NCBI GenBank assembly: GCA_000965745.1 | Contig: CP009479.1 | Span: forward strand, 1,684,457-1,748,456 | Length of the DNA: 64,000 bases | Direction of reading: 5' to 3' | Origin: an uncultured archaeon | GTDB lineage: Archaea; Thermoplasmatota; Thermoplasmata; Thermoplasmatales; Thermoplasmataceae | In this document: positions 26,732-36,736 of the stretch, piece by piece | Position numbering within the stretch: the first letter of the stretch is position 1 | Layout: each line of letters opens with the position of its first letter | The notes under the pieces: generated by a model | Databases searched by the model: none | Told to the model about the DNA's origin: nothing | Seen by the model: only the letters and a program-made list of their open reading frames with translations | Program-made: the position numbers and the translations under genes

Positions 26732-27640
26732 ATGCCGAAGAAAAATGATGACGAATGGTTCAAATCCAAATGGGGAAGCGATGACCAGCTTGGGACCCTG
26801 AACCTGCTAAACCAGGACAAAGTCCTGGAAACATTGAAACTTGTCAGAACCGGAAAGGTCATCCAGCTCGGGCACCAGATGTACAACGGCATGCCGGGAA
26901 GGCACGCTTTCCACGGCCCTTTCTATTACCTCATATCACAGAGAGTGTACGACAACAGGCCTCCCTTCAGGGAGCCAACCAAAAACGGATTCGGCGGAGC
27001 ACTTGGAAGGGTGGAGATGAGCGACCATACTGGGACGCATCTTGACGCGCTGAACCACATCTCCAAGGATGAAAAGTACTACAACGGGATAGATTCACAT
27101 GAGGTCACCGGGAACACCGGCACATCAAAACTGGGAATTGATACCTCTCCAGCCATAGTCACACGCGGAGTAATGGTGGATGTCACCAAGGGCGCCAACA
27201 ATATCGCAGAAAGGGGAAAGCCCATATCAGTAAAGCAGGTTGAGGAATTTCTAGACGCACACTTTCTTGATGTGGTTGCGGGAGATGCAATATTCTTCTA
27301 CACTGGTGTGTCAAGGCTCTGGGACAATTCTGACCAGTACAATTCCTATTTTGAATCTTCTCCCGGGATAGGCATGGAACTCGCGAAATGGATTGCGTCA
27401 AAAGGTGCTTCGGTTTCAGGAGCTGATGTGCCGTCTTCTGAGGTCGTACCTGCGGAAAAGCCCGGTGAAAGGTTGCCTGTTCACCAGGAACTGATCACGA
27501 AGAACGGAATCAGGCTAATAGACAACATAAAGCTAGACGAGCTTGCAAAGGAGAAGGTGTATGAGTTCCTTTTTGTGTGTTCACCACTGAGAATCAAGGG
27601 AGGAACTGCGTCACCGGTTGTACCTCTTGCAATATTCTAA
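26732..27640 (+). CDS. Cyclase-family metal-dependent hydrolase (kynurenine formamidase-like)
   Basis: A 302-residue protein of the Cyclase family. The metal-binding motif is complete: H99, H103, D105 and H109 in SDHTGTHLDALNH. The later ADVPSSEVVPAEKPGERLPVHQELITKNG region matches family members that hydrolyse cyclic imides, lactones or formamides. Substrate not assignable. It follows an MFS transporter on the same strand, and several amide-hydrolysing genes occur elsewhere in the window. The ATG at 26732 is close behind an AT-rich sequence. Confidence 0.8.
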   Translation: MPKKNDDEWFKSKWGSDDQLGTLNLLNQDKVLETLKLVRTGKVIQLGHQMYNGMPGRHAFHGPFYYLISQRVYDNRPPFREPTKNGFGGALGRVEMSDHTGTHLDALNHISKDEKYYNGIDSHEVTGNTGTSKLGIDTSPAIVTRGVMVDVTKGANNIAERGKPISVKQVEEFLDAHFLDVVAGDAIFFYTGVSRLWDNSDQYNSYFESSPGIGMELAKWIASKGASVSGADVPSSEVVPAEKPGERLPVHQELITKNGIRLIDNIKLDELAKEKVYEFLFVCSPLRIKGGTASPVVPLAIF

Positions 27641-27772
27641 TTTTTACACACCTTGATTCTTATGCCGGATTAAGTGCAAAGTGTGAGATGGACAATATCA
27701 GTGCATTCCTGAATAGTTAGACTTTACCTATTATGGATGCCATTTTCAACCTTTTAGTTTCCAAAGAGAAAG

Positions 27773-27780
27773 TATTATAT
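27773..27780 (+). promoter_or_regulatory. TATA-like box of the 938-residue binding protein gene
   Basis: The run tattatat is centred about 27 bases before the ATG at 27804, consistent with a leaderless or near-leaderless archaeal transcript. The remainder of the 27641-27803 spacer shows no gene. Confidence 0.5.
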
Positions 27781-27803
27781 GTTACCAATTCCCATGATAG
27801 GCC

Positions 27804-30620
27804 ATGACCATTGGAGACGAAGGCAGCAAAAGGCCTGAACCGGTGGTTGGAGGCCAGAGGCCGAGCGGACCTAACAGGACAATGACGGCAATAGTCGCAA
27901 TTTTGGTTGTCATCATTGTTGTTATGTCTGTTCTGTATCTCACAAAACCAACATCAAGCACAGCCCCTTCAGTAAATCAGTCTGTATCCGGCGATTTATC
28001 CGCCACAGTGGGGACACCTTTTCATTACACTGTAAATGTGGGGACCTCCTTCAAAACGGTGCAGGTATTCTTTGGAGATGGTAGCTCAGTAACAGTCCCG
28101 TACAGCGGGAGCAACTACGTAAATGTCACGCACACTTATATGCAGCCGGGGCAAGGCATTGTGTCCTACCAGGTTACATATAACAACGGAGCAACTGCAG
28201 TTGCTGCAGGAAACCTTTACCCCATCAAGGTACTGGCTTCTGCGACTACTGTATCGAATCAGCAGTCTCTCGGTGTTGTGAACTATAACTACGGTGCATC
28301 CAGCCCGAGCATAGCTTCCGGACAGCCTGTATTCAAAGTGGGATCATTTGTGAACTTCACCGTTGGATACTTTGGAGAGCCGGCCAACTCCAGCTACCAG
28401 ATTGTAATGCAGAATATTTCTGTCAGCTATGGAAGTGGAAAGGAGTATTCCATGCCGTATAACTGGAATGACAGCCAGCAGATGTATCTGGCGGGAACTC
28501 ATCCCGATCTGAACTTCACGTTCAACAATTCAGGTGTTTACAGCGTGAACGTAATAACATACACTGCTGAGGTCAACGGCACAACCGGCAAGATCCTTTC
28601 ACCGCTATCCGCTACCAGCTACTTCTACAACGTTGCCATATTTGACAACGGAGCCATCAGCGGAGTATCTACAAGCGGAGTTTTCACAAGGGTTGCAACT
28701 ACACCATACGACTCTCTGGATCCAGCAATCGGATATGGAGTGAATGACTATCAGATCACGCTAGCAACATACCAGACACTTGTTACTTGGAACGGATCCC
28801 ATTCTACCCAGTTCAAGCCGGAACTGGCTTCGCAGCTTCCCAGCACATCCAACGGCGAAATCAACACCAACTACGCCAACTATACCCGCACTTACATGAA
28901 CGGTGCCGGCGTACAGGTGACCTACAACGTGAACATCACCCCGGGTGAAAACTACACTTTCCAGATAAGGAACAATGCAACCTGGCAGGATGGAACTCCT
29001 GTTACGGCATGGGACGTGATGTACTCATTCACGAGGACGCTGCTGTTCGACCAGGGCTCTCCGGGAACACCGGGCTGGATTCTGGCACAGTATCTGCTGC
29101 CCGGCGGTAAGCTATCCGCCAACACGTTCTACAACATCACGCAGAACATGACTGTAGACAACTCATCCAACTCGATAACACTGCACTTCCAGGTTCCTAT
29201 GAGCACTGACCTTGCTTTCAACCTGGTAGCCGCAATTGGATCTCAGATTACAAGCGCTTCATGGCTTGAAGCCCATGGAGCCGGAATAACATGGAATGCA
29301 AGTGGTTTCCAGGCATACCAGAGCCATGGGCTTGTTGCAAACTACCTGACCTATCCGCAGAATCATGTGATGTCAGATGGACCGTTTGAGATAGCATACA
29401 TCGTACCATCCTCGGAAGTTGTGTTGGTGCCTAATCCGCACTATGTTGCTCCGGGACCCTGGATGCCCAAGGCGACCGTTTCAAAGGTTATACTGATGTA
29501 CACATCGCAGATATCATCCATGCAGCTCATGATGCAGTCTGGCCAGGCTAACAGCGCTGCCATACCGTCGGCAAACTGGCAGGGAGTCCAGAGCCTTCAG
29601 GCGCAGGGAAAAGCTAACGTCTATAACTTCACCATGCTTGGTATCTACTACTTTTCATACAACATGAACATAAACATTACAGGCATGCACAAATTCGCCA
29701 GCCAGGCAAACGTTCCGCAGTACCTCTTCACAAATCTGACGGCGAGGAGGGCTTTCTCGTATTCCTTTGACTATTCCTATTACATCAGCCACCAGGTTGG
29801 GAATGCCATATATGGAATAGATTTCGCAAGTGAGTACGCGGGAATGCTGCCAAAGGGCATGCTTGGATATCAGTCCATCGCTGACCTGAATGCGAGCACC
29901 GGAGGACAGGTTCCGTACTTCAACCTGCAGGTTGCAAAACAGAACTGGAATAACCTCGTTAATGGTACGTTCAACAAGAACAGCCCGGACCCAATTACAT
30001 GGTCCCCATCTCAGAATGAGTTCCTGTACAATGGCCATCCGCTGAGCATACCAATTGCAATATTTGCAGGAATTCCACAGGAAGTTGCTGGAGCAAGCAC
30101 TTGGGAGTCCTACCTGCAGCAGGTCATTCCTGGAATAACTCTGCCGCAGCTGGTGCTTTCAGCGAACATTGTGATATCTGCGACAGCCCCGAACGGTGGA
30201 ACGCCATGGCCAATATGGTCTGCAACCTGGTATCCGGACTATCCGTACCCGAGCGACTACCTTGGCCCGATGGCTGAACCTACAAACAATACGTTCATAC
30301 CGGGGCCAAACAGCTTCACGCCATACACACTGACGCAGACTGGCCACATAAACCAGGCAGCAAATGCAACAGCGATGGTGAACTGGTACGAGGCAGGATA
30401 CTATGAGGCAAACACGACACAGGCACTTGTGTATTTCCACAAGATGAATGCAATGCTCGTTAACATGACCGCAATGCTGTTCCTTGAGCAGCTCAACGGA
30501 TTCTGGGTCATGAGCCCCAACGTTAACGGGACATATGTGAACCTGTACCAGTCGAACCTCATGTATTCGAGTGGTGGAGACTTATTACTTAACTGGATAA
30601 GGATGAATACAACATCCTAA
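27804..30620 (+). CDS. Membrane-anchored family-5 solute-binding protein with PKD-like domain
   Basis: A 938-residue protein. A short Gly/Pro-rich cytosolic tail is followed by one membrane helix (about 31-50), a PKD-like beta domain (about 65-150, with VFFGDGSSVTVPY), and then an SBP_5-type oligopeptide-binding domain (about 300-920; DSLDPAIGYG, PVTAWDVMYSFTRTL). SBP_5 proteins capture peptides or other small solutes for ABC import. A close paralogue is at 53871-56666 and the end of a third at 63931. No permease is adjacent; the Dpp system 3 kb downstream could serve it. A T-rich terminator follows. Confidence 0.85.
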   Translation: MTIGDEGSKRPEPVVGGQRPSGPNRTMTAIVAILVVIIVVMSVLYLTKPTSSTAPSVNQSVSGDLSATVGTPFHYTVNVGTSFKTVQVFFGDGSSVTVPYSGSNYVNVTHTYMQPGQGIVSYQVTYNNGATAVAAGNLYPIKVLASATTVSNQQSLGVVNYNYGASSPSIASGQPVFKVGSFVNFTVGYFGEPANSSYQIVMQNISVSYGSGKEYSMPYNWNDSQQMYLAGTHPDLNFTFNNSGVYSVNVITYTAEVNGTTGKILSPLSATSYFYNVAIFDNGAISGVSTSGVFTRVATTPYDSLDPAIGYGVNDYQITLATYQTLVTWNGSHSTQFKPELASQLPSTSNGEINTNYANYTRTYMNGAGVQVTYNVNITPGENYTFQIRNNATWQDGTPVTAWDVMYSFTRTLLFDQGSPGTPGWILAQYLLPGGKLSANTFYNITQNMTVDNSSNSITLHFQVPMSTDLAFNLVAAIGSQITSASWLEAHGAGITWNASGFQAYQSHGLVANYLTYPQNHVMSDGPFEIAYIVPSSEVVLVPNPHYVAPGPWMPKATVSKVILMYTSQISSMQLMMQSGQANSAAIPSANWQGVQSLQAQGKANVYNFTMLGIYYFSYNMNINITGMHKFASQANVPQYLFTNLTARRAFSYSFDYSYYISHQVGNAIYGIDFASEYAGMLPKGMLGYQSIADLNASTGGQVPYFNLQVAKQNWNNLVNGTFNKNSPDPITWSPSQNEFLYNGHPLSIPIAIFAGIPQEVAGASTWESYLQQVIPGITLPQLVLSANIVISATAPNGGTPWPIWSATWYPDYPYPSDYLGPMAEPTNNTFIPGPNSFTPYTLTQTGHINQAANATAMVNWYEAGYYEANTTQALVYFHKMNAMLVNMTAMLFLEQLNGFWVMSPNVNGTYVNLYQSNLMYSSGGDLLLNWIRMNTTS

Positions 30621-30624
30621 CCTA

Positions 30625-30647
30625 TTTTTTTTAAAACCACATTTTTT
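30625..30647 (+). terminator. T-run terminator after the binding protein gene
   Basis: Five bases after the stop at 30620 comes a run of eight T (30625-30632), followed by six T at 30642-30647. Oligo-T tracts on the coding strand are the main archaeal termination signal. Confidence 0.6.
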
Positions 30648-30706
30648 AGAATCCATATCCTGTCAGGCGAATATTCATAAGTTAACTGTCAATTCTTGCA
30701 ACTATC

Positions 30707-31840
30707 ATGCCGGCCCACGCAAAGGAATTCTTTGAGGCTAACCTGGATGAAATTATATCTGATATTCGTGAGCTAGTCACCTGTGAATCTCCTTCCAACG
30801 ATCCTGAAGCACTACTGAAATGCTCAAGGCTTATCGAGTCAATAGTTGAAAAAAGGCTTTCAACAAAGGCAGAAAAGGTGGAAGTCAAGGGGAAGAGCCC
30901 GATCCTGGTCTTCAGATTTCCGGGAAATACAAATTCCATGCCTGCACTGCTTCTCACACATTATGACACGGTGCATTCCATGGGCGTAATCAACGAATTT
31001 CCATTCTCATACAAATCGGGAATACTTCAGGGGCCTGGTGTATTCGACATGAAGACAGGGCTGGTGCAAGGGATATGGGCCTTGAAGTACCTGTGGGATA
31101 ACGGCCTCATAACCAGGCCGGTCATACTCATGAGCACTCCGGACGAGGAAACCGGGAGCAAAGGTTCAAGAAAAACCATCGAAGAAATTGCTGGTCAATG
31201 CGAATATGCTGTGGTGCTGGAGGCAAGCGCTGAAGGCATGATTAAAACCGGTAGAAAAGGCACTGGCCGTTTTACTGTAAAGGTGGTCGGAAAAGCCGCT
31301 CACGCTGGCCTTGAGCCGGAAAAGGGAATCAACTCCATTGAAGAGATGTCGCATATTGTCCTGGAGCTTCAGAAGCTGAATGATAACAAAGAGGGGACAA
31401 CGGTAAACGTCGGAACAATTCATGGTGGGACGACCTCCAACGTTGTTCCCGCGGAAGCGGAGATTACTGTAGATATAAGGGTTTGGTCACTGGAAGAGGC
31501 TCAACGCATAACTTCCGTATTCAACAGCCTCAAGCCAGCAAACAAGAATGCCCGGATATCAGTGACCGGGGAGTTCGATCGCCCTCCGATGATCTCAAGC
31601 GAGAAAACAAGGAAACTGGTCGACGTGATCAAGGAGATCTCTTTCGAAATGGGCAAGAAGCTAGAAGACACCTCTGTAGGCGGGGCAAGTGACGGGAACC
31701 TGGTTGCACCACTGGGAGTTCCCGTTATAGATGGGTTTGGAGCAGTTGGTGGAGGTGCACATTCAAGGTCCGAGTGGGTGGATGTAAGTGAAATACCTTT
31801 CAGGGCAGCACTGCTGGCAAGAGTGGTAACACAGATCTAA
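30707..31840 (+). CDS. M20 family metallopeptidase (carboxypeptidase G2-like)
   Basis: A 377-residue zinc peptidase. Metal and catalytic residues are visible: H85 and D87 in LLTHYDTVH, D114 in GVFDMKTG, and E147-E148 in PDEETGS. The dimerisation domain follows, with KAAHAGLEPEKG. The fold group includes carboxypeptidase G2, ArgE, DapE and N-acyl-amino-acid deacylases, which cleave a C-terminal or N-acyl amide bond. No signal peptide, so cytosolic. It lies between two solute-binding protein genes and may process imported peptides or acyl-amino acids, possibly complementing the racemase at 3274. Exact substrate unknown. Confidence 0.82.
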   Translation: MPAHAKEFFEANLDEIISDIRELVTCESPSNDPEALLKCSRLIESIVEKRLSTKAEKVEVKGKSPILVFRFPGNTNSMPALLLTHYDTVHSMGVINEFPFSYKSGILQGPGVFDMKTGLVQGIWALKYLWDNGLITRPVILMSTPDEETGSKGSRKTIEEIAGQCEYAVVLEASAEGMIKTGRKGTGRFTVKVVGKAAHAGLEPEKGINSIEEMSHIVLELQKLNDNKEGTTVNVGTIHGGTTSNVVPAEAEITVDIRVWSLEEAQRITSVFNSLKPANKNARISVTGEFDRPPMISSEKTRKLVDVIKEISFEMGKKLEDTSVGGASDGNLVAPLGVPVIDGFGAVGGGAHSRSEWVDVSEIPFRAALLARVVTQI

Positions 31841-31993
31841 GCGGTACGGTCTCGCTCTCTGGTTTCAACCTATATTGGTGGAAATAGATCGGTGTTAGTA
31901 AACATCTCAACATTATGTTCATTCCGATATTCGTTAATCATATGACGAATTCCTCTCTAAAGCCTTTGCAATGGCGTATATCCCCACACATAG

Positions 31994-32001
31994 ATTTAAG
32001 T
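31994..32001 (+). promoter_or_regulatory. TATA-like box of the dpp operon
   Basis: The run atttaagt is centred about 27 bases before ATG 32025 and supports that ATG over an upstream one at 31971, which would lie before the box. Confidence 0.5.
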
Positions 32002-32024
32002 ATGACAATTTTTATGAAGGCGCT

Positions 32025-33818
32025 ATGGCAAAATTGCACCATAAATTTCTGATAGTTTGGGTAGCAGCGGCTTTTCTTGCAGTAAACTTTATTGCAGTAG
32101 CTCATGCGGCCACCCAGCCTGCACCCAGTGGAGAGCTGGTCATAGGAACAGCTCTTGACACAACATTAAGTGATCTTAATCCACTGACAACAGGGAACAG
32201 TCTAGCCAGCGATCTCGTGAAACAGATGTACGCTGATAATCTGATGTACATGTGGCCGGATGGAAACCTTACACCATGGCTGGCAAACAGTTACACAGTT
32301 ACTGAACACAGCAATGGATCTGAATCAATACAGTACAACTTGAATCCCAACGCTGATTGGGTAAGTGGTTCAAACGTGACAGGGCCGTTAACATCGAAGG
32401 ATGTCAAATTCACCTTTGACCTGTTAATGGCAAACAACACGCTTGACAGCACTGGTGTGACTTCAAATCTAACCTCAGTTGTTGCACCCAACAACACAAC
32501 AGTTGTGTTCAATTTCAACGCTTCCAGCCCGCTTTGGCTCACATACACATCGCAGCAGGTCATACTCCCATCTTCATGGGCATCCTATGATAATGGAAAT
32601 CTCGCCTCCCTCGGAGGATTCACCAACCTGAAGGCAAAGATAGGACAGGAAATAACAGCAGGTCCTTTCTACCTTAGTAAGTCAACACAGCAGGGAGCAA
32701 CCCTGACGGCAAACACTCACTTCTGGATGGGTTCACCCAAAATCGCCAAGGTTTACTTCGAGCAGTTCAAATCGACAGCGGCTTCAACAGAGGCACTGAA
32801 AACCGGTGCAATAGCAGCTGAATTCCCGTCGCTGAGCGATTACAACTCTCTGTCACTAACAGCAAACATAACAAATGTAGTGTTTCCCGAGCCCTGGATA
32901 TTCAACCTTTGGATGAATGACCAGGTAAGTCCGTTCAACAACACACACCTTAGGCAAGGATTCGCATACGCAATCAACAAACAGCAGATCATAAAGAAGG
33001 CAGAAGACGGCCAGGGGGCTGCCGGACCAAGCAACACATCATACGGTGGACTTCCAACAGTGCTTAAGCAGGACTGGGCATCTGGCCTGACATACTACGC
33101 CTATAATGTCACCAAGGCAAAACAGGAAATCACAATGGCTGGATACAATCTGAGCAACTCAGGATATTTCACCAACAATACAACCGGTGCTACCCTGAAC
33201 GTAACAATAGTTGACCCGCCAATCGCAGACTGGGAGGCCGCGGCGACATTCATCGTAGCAGACCTTCAGGCTGTGGGCGTGAAAGCATCTCTGCAGATAA
33301 CCCCGATAAGCACATGGGCCTCGGATGTCTTTAACATAAGCAACTTCCAGAGCGGAATAATGACATATTTCGGATATGTTCCTTCCTACACCAATGCTTA
33401 CTATGACCTTGCTGACCTTTACTCGTATGACGGAGGAAGCAACTTCAATGTCGAGAACTTCAACAGTTCTACTCTGAACAGCTATTTCCAGAATGCATCC
33501 AGGACGACAAACACATCAGTGATAAGCTCAAATCTATCTAATGCACAGCATCTGATCGACAGTCAGGTCCCAGTAATACAGATAGGAAACGCCTACAACT
33601 ACTATGCCTACAACAACAAGCAGGTACAGGGATTCGTTTCTAACCTGACAATCAACGACCCGTACAACCTGATGCAGGTATATGCCGTAAAGGGAGCGAC
33701 TGGACCAGGTCTCTCTGGCACAACACTGTATGAAATAATCGGTGGCGTCGTAGCTGCAATTGTCATCATAGGTGGAGTTGCATACGGGGTTAGGAAAAGA
33801 GGCAAGAAGGAAGACTGA
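32025..33818 (+). CDS. Oligopeptide ABC transporter, substrate-binding protein
   Basis: A 597-residue SBP_5 protein. A signal peptide (LIVWVAAAFLAVNFIAVAHA, about 8-28) precedes the binding domain, and a C-terminal membrane helix (IIGGVVAAIVIIGGVAYGV) with a basic tail anchors it. This differs from the larger paralogues, which have an N-terminal anchor and a PKD-like domain. I chose ATG 32025 because it follows the TATA-like box at 31994 and gives a normal signal peptide. It is the first gene of a five-gene operon with two permeases and two ATPases. Ligands are probably peptides; given the next 16 kb, muropeptides are a specific possibility. Confidence 0.85.
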   Translation: MAKLHHKFLIVWVAAAFLAVNFIAVAHAATQPAPSGELVIGTALDTTLSDLNPLTTGNSLASDLVKQMYADNLMYMWPDGNLTPWLANSYTVTEHSNGSESIQYNLNPNADWVSGSNVTGPLTSKDVKFTFDLLMANNTLDSTGVTSNLTSVVAPNNTTVVFNFNASSPLWLTYTSQQVILPSSWASYDNGNLASLGGFTNLKAKIGQEITAGPFYLSKSTQQGATLTANTHFWMGSPKIAKVYFEQFKSTAASTEALKTGAIAAEFPSLSDYNSLSLTANITNVVFPEPWIFNLWMNDQVSPFNNTHLRQGFAYAINKQQIIKKAEDGQGAAGPSNTSYGGLPTVLKQDWASGLTYYAYNVTKAKQEITMAGYNLSNSGYFTNNTTGATLNVTIVDPPIADWEAAATFIVADLQAVGVKASLQITPISTWASDVFNISNFQSGIMTYFGYVPSYTNAYYDLADLYSYDGGSNFNVENFNSSTLNSYFQNASRTTNTSVISSNLSNAQHLIDSQVPVIQIGNAYNYYAYNNKQVQGFVSNLTINDPYNLMQVYAVKGATGPGLSGTTLYEIIGGVVAAIVIIGGVAYGVRKRGKKED

Positions 33819-33851
33819 TAATGAACGGATATGATATCGAGCGTGTAAGAT

Positions 33852-34853
33852 ATGATTACTAAAAGATATCTGATAACCCGTTCAATCTATGCTATTGCAA
33901 CGACCTTCGTTGCAATAGTAATAAATTTTTTATTACCAAGATTAACACCAGGAAACCCGGCGGTTACTGCCCTTGCAACAACATATCATTATTTGCCGCC
34001 TGGAAAATTGAAATTGCTTGAATCCCAGTTTGGCCTCACTAACGCACCGTTGTATGTACAGTTTGAAACTTATTTCTGGAACCTTCTGCATGGCAATCTG
34101 GGATTTTCTTTCCATTATTACCCTGAGACCGTGACGCAGGTTATAGCACAGCATCTTCCATGGACTCTTTTCCTTCTGGGAACCGCCACCCTTATCTCAT
34201 CATTCCTCGGTGTTGTCATCGGCAGGATCACTGGCTGGATGAGCGGCACTAAGGGAGAGACAACCCTTTCTTCCATATTTATCGCCCTCACCTCACTTCC
34301 CTACTTCTGGTTTGCAATCATCCTGCAGCTGGTTCTCGCTGTGGACCTCGTCATAAACGGGTTCAGGTTTTTCCCCATCAATGGTTCTTACTCAGTATTT
34401 GTTACCCCGGGTGTAAACCTTCCCTTCATCATTAGTGCATTAAGGCACAGCCTTTTGCCGCTGATCTCAATTGTGGTCACGGCTTTCCCCGGGTTCGCCC
34501 TCACAATGCGTAATACCATGGTGAATCTCAATAAAGAGGATTATATAACGATGGCAAAGGCCAAGGGGTTAAGGGAGTCGCATATTGTAAAGAAATACGC
34601 GGCACGAAATGCGGTCCTTCCGGTTTCAACACACATTGTCCTGGCCTTCGGATATATAGTGGCAGGCGCTTTCTTTGTGGAGATTGTTTTCGGTTACCAG
34701 GGGATTGGCTACGTGCTCTATGAAGCCGTAACATCACAGGATTTCCCACTGACGGATGGAATTTTCCTCGTTATAACTCTAACAGTCATAATCGCGAATT
34801 TTGCGGCAGACCTGCTCTATGCATACCTTGATCCAAGGGTACAGTTAAGGTGA
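33852..34853 (+). CDS. dppB: Oligopeptide ABC transporter permease, DppB type
   Basis: A 333-residue permease with six membrane helices and a periplasmic-type large loop after helix 1 (PGNPAVTAL, the DppB/OppB signature region). The cytosolic EAA loop appears as MAKAKGLRESHIVKKYAARNA-like sequence around residues 235-255, where the ATPases dock. It pairs with the DppC permease encoded six bases downstream. The operon position after a binding protein and before two ATPases identifies the system. Specificity within oligopeptides cannot be read from this subunit. Confidence 0.88.
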   Translation: MITKRYLITRSIYAIATTFVAIVINFLLPRLTPGNPAVTALATTYHYLPPGKLKLLESQFGLTNAPLYVQFETYFWNLLHGNLGFSFHYYPETVTQVIAQHLPWTLFLLGTATLISSFLGVVIGRITGWMSGTKGETTLSSIFIALTSLPYFWFAIILQLVLAVDLVINGFRFFPINGSYSVFVTPGVNLPFIISALRHSLLPLISIVVTAFPGFALTMRNTMVNLNKEDYITMAKAKGLRESHIVKKYAARNAVLPVSTHIVLAFGYIVAGAFFVEIVFGYQGIGYVLYEAVTSQDFPLTDGIFLVITLTVIIANFAADLLYAYLDPRVQLR

Positions 34854-34859
34854 GGCAAA

Positions 34860-35753
34860 GTGATAGGAAATTATCAAAATGAAACAGAAATAAAGAAGAA
34901 AGGCGGGCTTGTGGGTTCTGAAAACCTACTTGTGTCCCTTTTCAGGAATAAGAAGAGCAGAGCAGGACTCATAGTGTTTGTAATCTTTGCCTTTATTGGA
35001 ATAGTTGGCCCTTTCCTTGCTCCCTACAGTGCATCATACACAGGAGGAGCTAATTTCCAGCCGCCTACGAATGCACACCTGCTTGGCACCGATTATATCG
35101 GCCACGATGTACTGTCATGGTTCCTTGTGGGGACCGGCGTATCGCTTTACGTAGGGTTGACGGTAGCCCTGATATCCGTTGCAATAGGGTCGATCGTGGG
35201 TCTGGCTTCAGGATATTATGGAGGCATCGTGGACAGCGCATTGATGAGAGTAGTAGACATTCTACTCATTCTACCTGGATTCCCGCTTCTTGTCATCCTG
35301 TCGGCATATCTTCCCCCAACAAACACTACCACGATCCTCATTCTGGCAATATTAAGCTGGCCCTTCATGTCAAGGGTGATCAGGTCTCAGGTACTGACTC
35401 TAAAGGAACGCCCCTTCATCAAGGCGGCTGTTCTTTCAGGCATGTCCGGCTCAAAGATCATCTTCAAGGAGATATTCAAGCATGTGATGCCACTGATCGC
35501 GATCAACACCGTCTACCTCATGGTTGCAGCAATCGTGGCTCAGGCAGGATTGGCATTCTTTGGACTTGGAGACCTCAATTCAGTTAATTGGGGCACGTCA
35601 TTATACTGGGCCCAGACCGAAGATGCTGTGATCTACAATGCCTGGTGGTGGATTGTTCCCCCCGGAATCTCCATTGCAGTGCTTGGTATAGCAGCTAATC
35701 TTTTCGGGTCAGGGCTCACGGAAGTGTCAGGTGAAAAGGCAGGTGAAATCTGA
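34860..35753 (+). CDS. dppC: Oligopeptide ABC transporter permease, DppC type
   Basis: A 297-residue permease starting at GTG 34860, six bases after the dppB stop. An N-terminal cytosolic segment precedes the first helix (about 38-58), then comes the AHLLGTDYIGHDVLSWFL motif typical of DppC/OppC proteins. Five further helices and an EAA loop (AVLSGMSGSKIIFKEIFKHVMP region) follow. Its stop overlaps the start of the first ATPase gene by one base (TGATG), so translation is coupled. It forms the channel with DppB. Confidence 0.88.
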   Translation: MIGNYQNETEIKKKGGLVGSENLLVSLFRNKKSRAGLIVFVIFAFIGIVGPFLAPYSASYTGGANFQPPTNAHLLGTDYIGHDVLSWFLVGTGVSLYVGLTVALISVAIGSIVGLASGYYGGIVDSALMRVVDILLILPGFPLLVILSAYLPPTNTTTILILAILSWPFMSRVIRSQVLTLKERPFIKAAVLSGMSGSKIIFKEIFKHVMPLIAINTVYLMVAAIVAQAGLAFFGLGDLNSVNWGTSLYWAQTEDAVIYNAWWWIVPPGISIAVLGIAANLFGSGLTEVSGEKAGEI

Positions 35754-36724
35754 TGAATGACTTATTGTCCATAAGAGGTCTAGAAACAGTGTTTGACACC
35801 AAGAGGGGAACAGTCAAGGCCCTGCGTTCGCTGGATCTTGATATCCACAAGGGGGAAACTCTGGCCCTGGTCGGGGAATCCGGCTCTGGAAAATCCACTC
35901 TCGGGCTCTCGATAATGAGGCTTATAGAAAGTCCGGGCAGGATTGCAGAAGGAAGTATAATACTACACGCTACTGAAGATGTGGATGTCACTTCCCTTAA
36001 GGGTGGCAAACTGAGGAGATTCAGGTGGAAGAAGGTTGCAATGGTATTCCAGTCCGCCATGAATGTCCTTAATCCGGTAATGAGAATAGAAGACCAGTTC
36101 ATAGACGCATTAGAGGCACATGATATTGACAAGTCAGAAATCTCCGGAAGGATAGACCATTATCTGAAGCTTGCGGGCCTTGGGCCCAAGGTAAGGAGGC
36201 TTTACCCGCATGAACTGAGTGGCGGGATGAGACAGAGAGTGAATATCGCCCTTGCACTCAGCTGCGAACCGGATCTACTTATTGCGGATGAACCTACTAC
36301 CGCACTGGATGTTGTGGTCCAGAAGGAGATACTGAAATCCCTGAACACATTGAAGAAACAGCTCGGGCTTACCATAATTTTCATTACCCATGATATATCG
36401 GTGGCCGCTTCCGTGGCAGACAGGATGGCCATTTTCTATGCAGGCAGGATTGTGGAGATAGGGCCTAAGGAAGAGGTCATAAACAGGCCGAGGCATCCGT
36501 ACTCCAAGGCACTTCTTTCATCCATAATCACCCTGAATACAAAGCGGGGTCAGGATCTCATTTCGCTAAAGGGGAATCCGCCTGATCTGATCACGCCCAT
36601 TGAAGGCTGCAGTTTCCACAACAGATGCCCTTCTGCCCGACCAGAATGCCTGAAATACAAACCGGTTGAGAGTTTAGTATCGTCCGACCACTACGTAGAG
36701 TGTCTATACCCGATTGGTGAATAG
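35753..36724 (+). CDS. dppD: Oligopeptide ABC transporter ATPase, DppD type
   Basis: A 323-residue ABC ATPase. It shows Walker A GESGSGKST (about 39-47), signature ELSGGMRQRV, Walker B LLIADEPTTALD and H-loop FITHD. The C-terminal oligopeptide/dipeptide domain carries four cysteines (GCSFHNRCPSARPEC and VECLYP), an arrangement seen in DppD/OppD proteins and in some cases associated with an iron-sulfur site. It energises the DppBC channel together with the second ATPase encoded next. The start overlaps dppC by one base. Confidence 0.9.
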   Translation: MNDLLSIRGLETVFDTKRGTVKALRSLDLDIHKGETLALVGESGSGKSTLGLSIMRLIESPGRIAEGSIILHATEDVDVTSLKGGKLRRFRWKKVAMVFQSAMNVLNPVMRIEDQFIDALEAHDIDKSEISGRIDHYLKLAGLGPKVRRLYPHELSGGMRQRVNIALALSCEPDLLIADEPTTALDVVVQKEILKSLNTLKKQLGLTIIFITHDISVAASVADRMAIFYAGRIVEIGPKEEVINRPRHPYSKALLSSIITLNTKRGQDLISLKGNPPDLITPIEGCSFHNRCPSARPECLKYKPVESLVSSDHYVECLYPIGE

Positions 36725-36736
36725 GATTGATGTTTC